Counted from the first letter of the stretch, positions 43,887 through 53,416 are shown. The stretch: DNA of 64,000 nt from Marivirga aurantiaca (GCF_016679925.1 NZ_JAEQBW010000010.1:1-64000); one strand, 5' to 3'. Made by a program: numbers and translations. The notes: generated by a model not told the origin, from the letters alone.

Positions 43887-44107
43887 AGATTAAAGTAATT
43901 AATTAGGTAAGTATAAAATATTAGACTGTAAATAAGATAATAATTTTGAAATAAACATTAAAACTTATTTAAGTGGCTAAATAAAAGCTGATTATAATCA
44001 CAATATGGCTTTCAAATAGTATCCTCCTAAAATAATTCTCTCCTGCCTGTAAGAAAATGATTACTCCCAGTACTAATGGGCAAATGTTAAATTAAAACTT
44101 ATTAATT

Positions 44108-45013
44108 ATGAAAAATATCCTATGTAAAAATTCAAACGCACAAAGATGGACAGCACTTCTTGTGGCCTTATTATTTGCCACCGGGGTTCTGGGGCAAAAC
44201 AATTACAGCTTTAAAGTGGAAAAAAGCGGTCAGGGTAAACCATTGATTTTTATTCCCGGCCTGATAAGTGGTGGTGATGTATGGGATGGAACAGTTGCGC
44301 ATTTTTCTAAAAACTATGAATGCCATGTACTTACATTGGCCGGTTTTGCCGGGCAGGCACCCATTGAATCGCCACCTTATTTGGAAACCTATAAAGAGGA
44401 CATCATTAGGTACATTAAGTCCAACTCTCTAACTGAAGTAAGTCTGGTAGGCCATAGTATTGGTGGCTATTTAAGTATGATGATCGGCTTGGAGCAAGAT
44501 TCTGCTATTCAGCAATTAATTATAGTGGATGCCTTACCATTCTTTAGTCTCACATTTAATCCAAATGCCAAAGAAGGATTTGATCAAGCTTCTGCGGATC
44601 AATATATAGAAAATTTTAAAGCCTACAATCAGGAGCAAATCGATTCTTATAGAAGAATGACTGCCAAAGGAATGATTACTGATTCCATTTATTGGGATAA
44701 AGTGGTACAGTGGGCTAAAAGTTCAGATTTGAAAACAGAAGCTTATTGTTCCCATGAAATGATGGCCACAGATTTACGAGATAAATTAGCCAACATGAAA
44801 ACCCCTATGCTTGTATTAGCAGCCTGGCAAAAAACTGAAATGTATCCTAATTACACATTGGAATATGCTCAGCAGATATATAACTCTCAATACGAAAAAG
44901 CCCCTAACTGCCAGGTGGTCGTGGCAGAAGATTCAAAGCATTTTATCATGTATGATCAGCCCGACTGGTTATATTCACAAATGGAAAATTTTTTACTTAA
45001 TCCTTCCAAATGA
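44108..45013 (+). CDS. Secreted alpha/beta hydrolase
   Basis: A 301-residue hydrolase with an N-terminal signal peptide (WTALLVALLFATGVLGQ, cleavage near residue 31). The fold landmarks are PLIFIPGLISGGDVWDGT (oxyanion region), VGHSIGGYLSMMIG (nucleophile Ser) and DSKHFIMYDQPDWL (catalytic His). The substrate is unknown; the cap region is helical. The ATGA overlap with the ECF sigma factor gene means the enzyme is co-translated with a sigma factor, an uncommon association. That suggests the hydrolase takes part in, or is the target of, the envelope response. Confidence 0.87.
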   Translation: MKNILCKNSNAQRWTALLVALLFATGVLGQNNYSFKVEKSGQGKPLIFIPGLISGGDVWDGTVAHFSKNYECHVLTLAGFAGQAPIESPPYLETYKEDIIRYIKSNSLTEVSLVGHSIGGYLSMMIGLEQDSAIQQLIIVDALPFFSLTFNPNAKEGFDQASADQYIENFKAYNQEQIDSYRRMTAKGMITDSIYWDKVVQWAKSSDLKTEAYCSHEMMATDLRDKLANMKTPMLVLAAWQKTEMYPNYTLEYAQQIYNSQYEKAPNCQVVVAEDSKHFIMYDQPDWLYSQMENFLLNPSK

Positions 45014-45516
45014 ACAAGGAAGAAAAAGAGCAGCTATTTAATTCCATTGTAGAAAAGTCCAGGGGCAGTATCTACCGTGTTTGCCTGACCTACCTTCGGG
45101 AAAAATCCGAGGTGGACGATCTCTATCAGGAAATTCTGATTGCTGTATGGCAAGCCATGGAAAGATTTCAGGAGAGAAGTAGTTGGAACACTTATATATA
45201 TCGAATAGCCATTAACACGGCCATCAAGTTTAATATGAGGCTGAAAAAAAATGAACAGTATCTTGTGAAATTTGAAGTCCCGGATAAAGCGGAGGAAGTA
45301 CAAGTCAACAATGATGAAGCGCTGAACAAGCTTCATCATTGTATTCATCAACTTAACGACTCGGACCGGATCATCATTGGACTGATTTTGGAAGATCTTT
45401 CCTACAAAGCAATTGCAGAAATTCTGCAAACAGACATTAACAATGTAGGCGTGAAAATTAACAGGGTTAAAAAAAGACTCTCCACATTAATGACAAAGAA
45501 TCATGGATCAATTTGA
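45010..45516 (+). CDS. ECF-type RNA polymerase sigma factor
   Basis: A 168-residue group 4 sigma factor. Region 2 reads YRVCLTYLREKSEVDDLYQEILIAVWQAMERFQERSSWNTYIYRIAIN, with the core-binding DLYQEI; region 4 reads IIGLILEDLSYKAIAEILQTDINNVGVKINRVKKRL, the -35-binding helix-turn-helix. It lacks regions 1.1 and 3. It overlaps the hydrolase gene by 4 bp upstream and a membrane-protein gene by 14 bp downstream, in the place where an anti-sigma factor is expected. No copy of an autoregulated ECF promoter could be identified above 44108. Confidence 0.92.
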   Translation: MNKEEKEQLFNSIVEKSRGSIYRVCLTYLREKSEVDDLYQEILIAVWQAMERFQERSSWNTYIYRIAINTAIKFNMRLKKNEQYLVKFEVPDKAEEVQVNNDEALNKLHHCIHQLNDSDRIIIGLILEDLSYKAIAEILQTDINNVGVKINRVKKRLSTLMTKNHGSI

Positions 45517-46105
45517 ATTATATAAAAATCAATGGCAACAACAGCAACCCTCTGATCAGGAATTGGCAATAGATGATATCCGCAAAAAAGCACAAGATGA
45601 CTTGACCAAACATCAGCGAAAACTGATCTTTAGCAATCTTTTTATGTCTGTTAGCTTTGCTGCCACCATTGGGATGATGGTATGGATTTGGAATAGTATG
45701 AGTGATAGAAGTATATACTTTTATGTCAGCCTGATCTTTATATTTGTGCTATTAATCGTTTTTGCTGCAATACAGTGGTCTGGCGTACAGTACAAAAACA
45801 TTAAGCCGGAAATCAATCCTAAAAAATTTATTGATTACAGTAGAAAAAAGCTCCTGCACAACCGCTTTACATTAAAATATGGCTTACCTGTTTATTTGTT
45901 CCTACTATCAGCAGGGTTAATGATGTATTTTCAAGATATCCTTGTGGGAGGAAGCCTGCTTTTTAAAGTTTTGGCCTATGGAATTACTTTCGGCTATATC
46001 ATCATCACAAGCTTTTTCGCCTATAAAAAGGTGAAGAAAAAGGTAAAGAAAATAGACGAATTAATTGCTCACTTAAATGAGTGGGAGAAAATAATCAAGG
46101 AATAA
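45503..46105 (+). CDS. Membrane protein, candidate anti-sigma factor
   Basis: A 200-residue protein. A hydrophilic N-terminal region of about 45 residues (MDQFELYKNQWQQQQPSDQE, helical) precedes four transmembrane segments (FSNLFMSVSFAATIGMMVWIW, FYVSLIFIFVLLIVFAAIQW, YGLPVYLFLLSAGLMMYF, VLAYGITFGYIIITSFFAY) and a Lys-rich tail. The position and the 14-bp overlap with the sigma gene, plus a cytosolic helical N-terminus, make an anti-sigma role likely. No zinc-binding HxxxCxxC motif is present. The family is not one I can name. Confidence 0.75.
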   Translation: MDQFELYKNQWQQQQPSDQELAIDDIRKKAQDDLTKHQRKLIFSNLFMSVSFAATIGMMVWIWNSMSDRSIYFYVSLIFIFVLLIVFAAIQWSGVQYKNIKPEINPKKFIDYSRKKLLHNRFTLKYGLPVYLFLLSAGLMMYFQDILVGGSLLFKVLAYGITFGYIIITSFFAYKKVKKKVKKIDELIAHLNEWEKIIKE

Positions 46106-46152
46106 ACTAACCTCATTTAATTATTCTTTTTGAGAATGAAATAACACCCTTT

Positions 46153-46265
46153 AAACCTGAGTTCGATTTTAAAAATTGACGAAAAACTATATTAGGACGT
46201 TATTTCATTAACAATTAGCATGAGATACACCGTTAAGGCAGATTAAAGCAATCGAACTCAGGTTT
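46153..46265. mobile_element. Possible MITE or IS remnant, 16-bp perfect terminal inverted repeats
   Basis: AAACCTGAGTTCGATT (46153-46168) and AATCGAACTCAGGTTT (46250-46265) are perfect inverted copies separated by 81 bp. Similarity continues outward with gaps (ACCC before, GGGT after). No transposase is present, and no clear target-site duplication is seen. A large hairpin RNA is an alternative explanation. Confidence 0.5.
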
Positions 46266-46415
46266 TGGGTAATTAGGAAATAACCTCTACAATATTTCAG
46301 AATAATAGCCTGCTTTTTTAAATAAAACCTTGCAATTACTACTCGTTTTATTTCATAATCGTACTTTATCATCAAGTTTCTGCAAATTTTCAATATAATA
46401 TTTTGATAAGTTGTT

Positions 46416-46442
46416 TACTTAGTGTAAATTAGACACTAAGTA
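46416..46442. promoter_or_regulatory. Inverted repeat upstream of gltBD
   Basis: TACTTAGTGT and ACACTAAGTA are perfect 10-bp arms around AAATTAG, about 90 bp above the gltB ATG. This is the position of an operator for nitrogen or glutamate control, or of a 5'-leader hairpin. Confidence 0.45.
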
Positions 46443-46533
46443 TGCTTTAGTTTTTTATTCTTCCTAAAAGCCCTGCGAACCAAAAGTCCATTTATTTTTT
46501 TATAGAATTTACAACACATTGAAAATTCCCGCT

Positions 46534-49500
46534 ATGAATAACAAATCACTCTACGACCCCACCTTTGAACATGATGCTTGTGGCATCGGTACCATTATAA
46601 ATGTAGATGGGAAAAAGGAGTTTCAATTGATTCAGGATGCGCTGGATATGTTGGAAAACATGGAGCACAGAGGTGGCAAAGGTTCTGATGCTCAATCCGG
46701 TGATGGAGCTGGCATATTGCTACAAATAGACAAGGAGTTTATTGATATTGTTTCGAAAGAGGCAGGTATCAACATACATAAAGGAAATCCGATAGGTATC
46801 GGGATGATCTTCTTTCCACAAATGAAACAAATTGCTGAGCGCTGCAAAGAGGTTTTCAAACAGCATGCCGCTGAATTAAAATTAAATATTCTGGGCTATA
46901 GACAAGTTCCCGTAGATCATAAAGTCCCTGGTGCCGGTGCCAAACCTGTAGAACCAAGTATAGAACAAGTATTCGTTCAACCGGAGGAAAACATCAGTGA
47001 AGAGGAATTTGAAAGAAAGCTATTTGTACTAAGAAATTACAGCCAACATTATATGGGCCACAATGTGCAAGGCAATAACAAAGCATTCTATGTATGCAGT
47101 TTGTCTACACGCACTATCATTTATAAAGGACAACTTCGCACCAATCAACTCAGGGTCTATTTTGATGATTTAAGGGATAAAAGACTAAAAAGTGCATTTG
47201 CCATTATACATTCCCGCTTTTCCACCAATACATTCCCCAACTGGAAACTGGCACAACCATTCCGCTTTATTTCCCACAATGGGGAAATCAATACCATCAG
47301 AGGAAATGTCACTAAAATGAAATCAAAAGAGGCAAGTTTTCAGTCTGATGTCTTTTCGGAAGATGATCTGAAAAAATTATTACCAATCACCAATCCTGAA
47401 CATTCTGATTCTGCTAATTTGGATGCCATAGTAGAAATGCTTGTTCTGGATGGTCGTCCACTGGAGCATGTAATGATGATGTTGGTGCCTGAAGCCTGGC
47501 AGGACAATGACATGATGGATAAACAGCGAAAGGCCTTTTACAAATTCCATGCCTCCTTAATGGAACCATGGGATGGTCCGGCCGCTCTAATTTTTACCGA
47601 TGGAAAAAAAGTAGGAGCCACATTAGACAGAAATGGTCTCAGACCTTCCCGATTCTGCATTACCAAAAATAATCGGCTCATTATTGCCTCTGAAAGCGGG
47701 GCACTGGCTATTCCACCAGAAGACATCATTCAAAATGGCAGGCTGCAACCGGGCAAAATGATTATGGCCGATATTGAGAAAAACAAAATATTATTTGATG
47801 AGGAAATAAAATCTGCTATCACCCATGACAAACCTTATACCGATTGGATTATTGCTCAAAGGGTAAAGCTTAGACTTCTACCCGATCCTCAAATCGAGAA
47901 AGAAACACTTACAGAGGAAGAACTGCTCACCAGACAGAAAGCTTATGGCTATACTTCCGAAGAGCTAAAAGTAATTTTGGCAGATATGGCCCAAACCGGA
48001 ATAGAACCTGTGGGCTCAATGGGTGCCGATACCCCTTTGGCCATTCTAAGTCAGCAAAGCCAGCACATCTCCAACTATTTTAAACAGCTTTTTGCCCAGG
48101 TCAGTAATCCACCGATTGATCCTATAAGGGAACGAATGGTGATGTCCTTATTTACAAGGGTGGGAGCCAGTTTGAACATACTGAAAGAAAGTGCCGCACA
48201 CACCAAGCAAGTACATATTTCCCAACCCGTCCTACTCGATTCGGACATTGCCAAATTCCGCTATCTGAAAGACATGGGCTTTGGATATGAAATAATCAAT
48301 TGCGTGTTTAAGGCTGATGGTCAGGAAGGCCGTCTGGAAGAAGGTGTTAAGGAAATATGTGTACAGGCAGAAAGAGCTGCTAATCTGGGTAAAGTAGTTT
48401 TAATACTTTCCGATAAAAATATTAATGCAGATTTTGCACCTATTCCTTCTTTATTGGCTACAGGAGCTGTGCATCAACACCTGGTCAGCAAAAACCTGAG
48501 AACCAAAACAGGAATAATTGTAGAAGCCGGTGATGCCAGGGAAACACATCATTTCGCTACCATAATAGGTTATGGTGCCAGTGCAGTCAATCCATACCTG
48601 GCCATTCAAAGCATTGAAAACCTATATAAAAAAGGCTTATTGGGCGATCAGCTAAGCAAACAGGAAGCTGTGGAAAACTATCAAAAAGCAATTGGTTACG
48701 GCTTGCTGAAAATTCTATCTAAAATGGGCATTAGCACTCTACAGTCCTATCAATCAGCCCAGATATTCGAGGCTTTAGGTTTGGGAACCCAGGTGGTTGA
48801 AAAATGCTTTACAGGTACTATCTCACGTATAGAAGGCATCGGTTTTGAAGGACTTGCAAAAGAGGTGTTGGTAAGGCACCGCCAAGCATTCCCTACAAAA
48901 AAAGGTGTTAAAAAAAGGTTGGAAGTTGGTGGGGTTTATCAATGGAAGCAAAGAGGGGAAAAGCATCTTTTCAACCCTGAAACTATTCATTTATTACAGC
49001 ATTCTACCAGGACTAATAATTTTCCGCTCTACAAAAAATATGCATCAAAGATAAATGAGCAACTAAAGGACACATTGACTTTACGCGGCTTGTTTGAATT
49101 CAAAAAGCGGATTCCTATTTCACTTTCTGAAGTGGAACCGGCTGATAAAATCCTCAAGAGATTTGCTACAGGCGCCATGTCATTTGGCTCAATTTCCCAT
49201 GAAGCACATTCTACATTGGCCATTGCCATGAACCGGATTGGAGCCAAAAGTAATAGCGGAGAAGGCGGAGAAGATGAAATTCGTTTCGCTGTAAAGCCTA
49301 ATGGCGATTGGGAAAGATCCGCTATTAAACAAGTAGCCTCAGGCAGATTTGGAGTAACCAGTTTTTATTTAACCAATGCTGATGAATTACAAATTAAAAT
49401 GGCACAAGGAGCCAAGCCAGGGGAAGGCGGCCAGTTGCCAGGCCATAAGGTGGATGACTGGATCGGCAGGGTGAGGCATTCCACTCCGGGAGTAGGTTTA

Positions 49501-51060
49501 ATTTCCCCTCCACCGCATCATGACATTTATTCTATAGAAGATTTGGCCCAATTGATTTATGATTTGAAAAATGCCAACCGTTCCGCCAGAATAAATGTAA
49601 AGCTGGTTTCGCAGGCCGGAGTAGGCACAGTAGCTGCCGGAGTTTCCAAAGCCAATGCCGATGTGGTGCTTATTTCAGGAGCTGATGGCGGCACGGGAGC
49701 TTCTCCTTTAAGTTCTATCAGGCATGCAGGATTACCATGGGAACTCGGCCTGGCAGAAGCTCATCAGACACTCGTGAAAAATGACCTTAGAAGTAGAATC
49801 ACCCTTCAAACTGATGGCCAAATCCGCACCGGAAGGGACTTGGCCATTGCCACTTTGCTGGGTGCTGAGGAATGGGGAATTTCAACTGCAGCACTAGTGG
49901 TGGAAGGTTGTATTATGATGCGAAAATGCCATACCAATACCTGCCCGGTAGGTGTGGCCACACAAAATCCTGAACTCAGAAAACTTTTTACAGGAGATCC
50001 AGACCATGTAGTTAACTTTTTTCGCTTTCTGGCTGAAGATTTACGGGATATTATGGCGCAGTTGGGCTTCCGAACAATCAATGAGATGGTAGGTCATTCA
50101 GAAGTACTTAAAGTCAGAAATGACATTCCGCACTGGAAGTTAAAAGATATTGATTTAAGTCCCATTTTATACCAGGAACACATTCCGGAACAAGTGGGTG
50201 TGTTTAAGCAAATTGACCAGGATCACGAATTGGACAATGTACTGGACTGGAAATTACTTGAGAAGGCCTCTCCTGCATTGGAGAAAAAAGAAAAAGTAAA
50301 TCATTCCTTTTCCATTAACAATATCAATCGCGCTGTAGGAGCCATACTTTCCAATGAAATCAGTAAAAGATATCATGGGGATGGATTACCCGATAACACG
50401 ATCAATTTTAAATTTTATGGTTCGGCCGGCCAAAGCTTCGGAGCCTTTCTGGCCAAAGGAGTCAATTTAGAAGTAGAAGGTGAATCCAACGATTATTTCG
50501 GCAAGGGTCTTTCAGGCGGTTCTTTGATAATTTATCCGCCCAAGACTGCGAGCTTTAAAGCAGAGGAAAACATCATCATTGGAAATGTAGCTTTTTATGG
50601 AGCTACCTCAGGTAAGTCCTTTATTAATGGCATGGCCGGGGAAAGATTCTGTGTACGTAATTCAGGCGTATACACAGTTGTAGAAGGTGTTGGAGACCAT
50701 GCCTGTGAATATATGACCGGTGGCCGTGTAATTGTATTGGGTGAAACCGGAAAGAATTTCGCGGCAGGCATGAGTGGGGGTATTGCCTATGTGTTGGATG
50801 AAAATCAACATTTCCGACAAAATTGCAATACAAGTATGGTTGGACTGGATCCTCTGGAAAAGGAAGATGTTGATTTAGTGAAAGAATTGATTGATGAGCA
50901 TATTGCCTTGACAGGAAGTAAAAAAGGACAGGCGATAATGGAGAATTTTTCCCAATATCTCCATCAATTTATTAAAGTAATCCCTCATGATTATAAGAGG
51001 ATTATGGAGGAAAACAGGCAAAAAGACGATCAGGAAACACCACAGAAAATTGTAGCATAA
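46534..51060 (+). CDS. gltB: Glutamate synthase large (alpha) subunit
   Basis: NADPH-type GOGAT large subunit, converting glutamine and 2-oxoglutarate to glutamate. It has 1508 residues. A 15-residue propeptide precedes the N-terminal nucleophile Cys (FEHDACGIG). The amidotransferase domain runs to about 420 (EHRGGKGSDAQSGDGAGIL), then the central and FMN domains (AMSFGSISHEAHSTLA, SGEGGEDE, GADGGTGASPLSSIRHAGLP). The 3Fe-4S cysteines are in CIMMRKCHTNTCPVGVATQ and the glycine-rich gltB C domain (GASGQSFGAF-like, YGATSGKSFINGMAGERF) ends the protein. ATG at 46534 (MNNKSLYDP) is favoured over a TTG 15 bases earlier. The stop overlaps gltD (TAATG). Confidence 0.97.
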   Translation: MNNKSLYDPTFEHDACGIGTIINVDGKKEFQLIQDALDMLENMEHRGGKGSDAQSGDGAGILLQIDKEFIDIVSKEAGINIHKGNPIGIGMIFFPQMKQIAERCKEVFKQHAAELKLNILGYRQVPVDHKVPGAGAKPVEPSIEQVFVQPEENISEEEFERKLFVLRNYSQHYMGHNVQGNNKAFYVCSLSTRTIIYKGQLRTNQLRVYFDDLRDKRLKSAFAIIHSRFSTNTFPNWKLAQPFRFISHNGEINTIRGNVTKMKSKEASFQSDVFSEDDLKKLLPITNPEHSDSANLDAIVEMLVLDGRPLEHVMMMLVPEAWQDNDMMDKQRKAFYKFHASLMEPWDGPAALIFTDGKKVGATLDRNGLRPSRFCITKNNRLIIASESGALAIPPEDIIQNGRLQPGKMIMADIEKNKILFDEEIKSAITHDKPYTDWIIAQRVKLRLLPDPQIEKETLTEEELLTRQKAYGYTSEELKVILADMAQTGIEPVGSMGADTPLAILSQQSQHISNYFKQLFAQVSNPPIDPIRERMVMSLFTRVGASLNILKESAAHTKQVHISQPVLLDSDIAKFRYLKDMGFGYEIINCVFKADGQEGRLEEGVKEICVQAERAANLGKVVLILSDKNINADFAPIPSLLATGAVHQHLVSKNLRTKTGIIVEAGDARETHHFATIIGYGASAVNPYLAIQSIENLYKKGLLGDQLSKQEAVENYQKAIGYGLLKILSKMGISTLQSYQSAQIFEALGLGTQVVEKCFTGTISRIEGIGFEGLAKEVLVRHRQAFPTKKGVKKRLEVGGVYQWKQRGEKHLFNPETIHLLQHSTRTNNFPLYKKYASKINEQLKDTLTLRGLFEFKKRIPISLSEVEPADKILKRFATGAMSFGSISHEAHSTLAIAMNRIGAKSNSGEGGEDEIRFAVKPNGDWERSAIKQVASGRFGVTSFYLTNADELQIKMAQGAKPGEGGQLPGHKVDDWIGRVRHSTPGVGLISPPPHHDIYSIEDLAQLIYDLKNANRSARINVKLVSQAGVGTVAAGVSKANADVVLISGADGGTGASPLSSIRHAGLPWELGLAEAHQTLVKNDLRSRITLQTDGQIRTGRDLAIATLLGAEEWGISTAALVVEGCIMMRKCHTNTCPVGVATQNPELRKLFTGDPDHVVNFFRFLAEDLRDIMAQLGFRTINEMVGHSEVLKVRNDIPHWKLKDIDLSPILYQEHIPEQVGVFKQIDQDHELDNVLDWKLLEKASPALEKKEKVNHSFSINNINRAVGAILSNEISKRYHGDGLPDNTINFKFYGSAGQSFGAFLAKGVNLEVEGESNDYFGKGLSGGSLIIYPPKTASFKAEENIIIGNVAFYGATSGKSFINGMAGERFCVRNSGVYTVVEGVGDHACEYMTGGRVIVLGETGKNFAAGMSGGIAYVLDENQHFRQNCNTSMVGLDPLEKEDVDLVKELIDEHIALTGSKKGQAIMENFSQYLHQFIKVIPHDYKRIMEENRQKDDQETPQKIVA

Positions 51061-52514
51061 TGAGCAAAAAAGACGGATTTCTAAAATATAAGAGAGAACT
51101 GCCTGAAGGCAGACCCCCTAAAGAAAGAGTGGGAGATTTTAAGGAAATACTTCAACCATTTCCCGAAACGAAAACCAAAGAGCAGGCTGCAAGGTGCATG
51201 GATTGTGGTGTGCCTTTTTGTCATTCCGGTTGTCCTTTAGGCAATATTATTCCTGAATTTAATGATGCCGTCTATCGGGAAGACTGGGAAGAAGCCACCG
51301 AAATCATGTATTCAACCAATAATTTCCCTGAATTTACCGGCAGAATTTGCCCGGCTCCTTGTGAGGCAAGTTGTGTATTGGGCATTAATAAGCCGCCAGT
51401 GACAATTGAGCATATTGAGAAAATGATTGGCGAGAAATCATTCGAATTAGGCTATATAAAAGCCAATCCACCAGAAAGCCGTACTGAAAAACGTGTGGCT
51501 GTAATTGGTTCAGGACCGGCCGGACTTGCTGCTGCTGATCAACTCAATAAAGCGGGCCATTGGGTAACTGTATTTGAACGGGATGACAGGATAGGCGGCT
51601 TGTTACGCTATGGGATTCCGGATTTTAAGCTTGAAAAGTGGGTGGTGGAAAGAAGATTGAACCTGTTAAGTGAAGAAGGCGTCCATTTTAAAGTAAATTC
51701 GGAAGTGGGCAGAAATGTTAATCCTGATATGCTAAAAGAGGATTATGATGCCATTGTCATTTGTACCGGCTCAACTGTACCAAGGGATTTACCTATTCCG
51801 GGCAGGGATTTAAAAGGAATTCATTTTGCCATGGAATTTCTAAAACAGCAAAATAAAGAAGTTGCAGGGGACGATGTTGCTGACAAGGTCAGCGCAAAAG
51901 GCAAACATGTAGTAGTAATTGGTGGTGGCGATACAGGCTCAGATTGTATTGGCACTTCTCACCGACAAGATGCTGCCTCTGTTTTGCAACTCGAACTATT
52001 GCCCCAACCACCCCGAAAGAGAGGCGATTTGGATCCATGGCCTTTGTGGCCAATGACCTTACGTACTTCTTCCTCCCATGAAGAAGGAGGCGAAAGAAAA
52101 TGGAGTGTGCTCACGAAGGAATTTATTGGTGATGAAAATGGATTGACCCATATTAAATTAGTAGATATTGAATGGGTTAATCAAGGGGGCAGGCAAAACA
52201 TGCAGGAGATTCAGGGGACAGAGCGTGATGTGCCCTGCGAATTAGCCTTGTTATCCATAGGCTTCACTCATCCTGAAAGCCCTTTGCTGGATGCTTTTGG
52301 AGTGGAAAAAACTAAAGGAGGCACTGTTGCTGATAAAAATTTCAAAACAAATATCGAAAATATTTTTGCAGCCGGAGATGCCAGGAGAGGTCAGTCTTTG
52401 GTAGTTTGGGCCATATCAGAAGGACGTGAAGCTGCCCGCGAAGTAGATAAATATTTAATGGGAACCACAGAATTGCCCTCAAAAAACGATTCTTTCTTTA
52501 GTGTAGCAGAATAA
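51060..52514 (+). CDS. gltD: Glutamate synthase small (beta) subunit
   Basis: NADPH-oxidising partner of GltB, 484 residues. The N-terminal iron-sulfur region has ARCMDCGVPFCHSGCPLGN and GRICPAPCEASCVLG. FAD- and NADPH-binding Rossmann motifs follow (VAVIGSGPAGLAAADQLNKAG; HVVVIGGGDTGSDCIG), with IFAAGDARRGQSLVVWAISEGREAA closing the FAD site. Electrons pass from here to the GltB FMN. The gene overlaps gltB by one base, and the pair forms a standard operon. Nothing unusual is seen in length or residues. Confidence 0.97.
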   Translation: MSKKDGFLKYKRELPEGRPPKERVGDFKEILQPFPETKTKEQAARCMDCGVPFCHSGCPLGNIIPEFNDAVYREDWEEATEIMYSTNNFPEFTGRICPAPCEASCVLGINKPPVTIEHIEKMIGEKSFELGYIKANPPESRTEKRVAVIGSGPAGLAAADQLNKAGHWVTVFERDDRIGGLLRYGIPDFKLEKWVVERRLNLLSEEGVHFKVNSEVGRNVNPDMLKEDYDAIVICTGSTVPRDLPIPGRDLKGIHFAMEFLKQQNKEVAGDDVADKVSAKGKHVVVIGGGDTGSDCIGTSHRQDAASVLQLELLPQPPRKRGDLDPWPLWPMTLRTSSSHEEGGERKWSVLTKEFIGDENGLTHIKLVDIEWVNQGGRQNMQEIQGTERDVPCELALLSIGFTHPESPLLDAFGVEKTKGGTVADKNFKTNIENIFAAGDARRGQSLVVWAISEGREAAREVDKYLMGTTELPSKNDSFFSVAE

Positions 52515-52591
52515 ACATTCTCAAAACAAAATTCATTTAAAAATAATACATAATTAATAATTAAGGAGACGGGCATTTATAATGTAATTCG

Positions 52592-52599
52592 TAAATTTG
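52592..52599 (+). promoter_or_regulatory. Possible -7 element TAAATTTG of the STAS-like gene
   Basis: GTAAATTTGTGC matches TAnnTTTG 35 bp above the ATG at 52635. No good -33 box is seen, so confidence is low. Confidence 0.35.
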
Positions 52600-52634
52600 T
52601 GCTATTAAAGGTTTAAATCAGGGAATTATTTATT

Positions 52635-53039
52635 ATGAAATCCTCAAACTATGCAATTATAGATCAGAGTGATTCATCATTAATTTATATCACTTTTACC
52701 GGTTCTAAAGCTACGGATGCATCTTTCAAAAGATACCTGGATGAGTTAGAGTCATGTTATGATGAAAGGAATTATATTGGAAAAATATTTGATGCTACAA
52801 ATGCCACTATTCCTAAACTAAGACACCAGAAACTACAAGCCAAATGGATTGAAAGAAATTGGCTATTGCTTAAAACGTATTGCAAAGGAACCGCCTATGT
52901 GATTCCCAGCACCACTCTAAGAACTGTTCTTAAAATGATCCTGTCGATGCAGAACCAACCTGTTCCCTATAAAATATTTAGTGATATAGAAAGTGCCAAA
53001 GAGTGGTTGAATAGCCTGGAAAGCAAAAAGGTGAAATAG
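52635..53039 (+). CDS. STAS/SEC14-like domain protein
   Basis: A 134-residue single-domain protein resembling the SpoIIAA-like STAS/SEC14 family. A beta-alpha pattern opens with NYAIIDQSDSSLIYITFTGSKAT. GKIFDATNATIPKLRHQKLQAKWIERN and YCKGTAYVIPSTTLRTVLKMILSMQNQPVPYKIFSDIESAKEWL match the typical loss-of-enzyme, lipid- or protein-binding forms I recall from Bacteroidota. There is no signal peptide. It stands alone after gltBD with its own probable promoter. A regulatory or lipid-binding role is plausible but unproven. Confidence 0.65.
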   Translation: MKSSNYAIIDQSDSSLIYITFTGSKATDASFKRYLDELESCYDERNYIGKIFDATNATIPKLRHQKLQAKWIERNWLLLKTYCKGTAYVIPSTTLRTVLKMILSMQNQPVPYKIFSDIESAKEWLNSLESKKVK

Positions 53040-53416
53040 GGCATTTTCTTAGTCCCATCTAATGAGGCTACACATGGAAAATGAATTTTAACTCTAAAAC
53101 TGAATGCATTAACCTTAATGGGTGTTTTTTAAATTTTCAATTTAAATCCAAAACCTCAAAAAAGAGAATTTTCACTAACTATTGAGGTTTCACTTAAATT
53201 TCAAACTTTCTAAAACCAAATTTTATTTTTAATCTTTTGTCTTGATACAAAAGATAGAAAAAATCAAGACAAAAAGATGCTTCCACGCTACATTTCAGCG
53301 CGCTCCCCGCCTTTTTGTCGACCAGCCCGCTCGCTCTAAGCAAATATTATTTGGTTTTCTAATGTTGCAGTATTTATCAAGAGCTCCCTAATGAGAATTC
53401 GATTTCGAATTGCCTT
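53040..53416. other. Intergenic region with a dispersed-repeat-like sequence
   Basis: The part 53233-53345 has higher G+C (CGCTACATTTCAGCGCGCTC then CCCGCCTTTTTGTCGACCAG) than its surroundings. It is preceded by the inverted pair TCTTTTGTCTTGAT (53233-53246) and ATCAAGACAAAAAGA (53263-53277). I recall very similar TTTTGTCTTGATACAAAAG sequences scattered in Cytophagales genomes, so a dispersed repeat is likely. There is no reading frame of note. Confidence 0.55.

Larger units (their letters stand above)
46106..46533. other. Intergenic region with MITE-like element and gltB upstream repeat
   Basis: There is no gene here. It contains the 113-bp inverted-repeat element (46153-46265) and a 10-bp inverted repeat near the gltB start (46416-46442), each listed separately. 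The rest is AT-rich without a TAnnTTTG match that I could find on the plus strand. Confidence 0.6.

Noticed and set aside
46208-46393. 61-codon reading frame on the minus strand
   Set aside because: It begins inside the inverted-repeat element and has no recognisable sequence.
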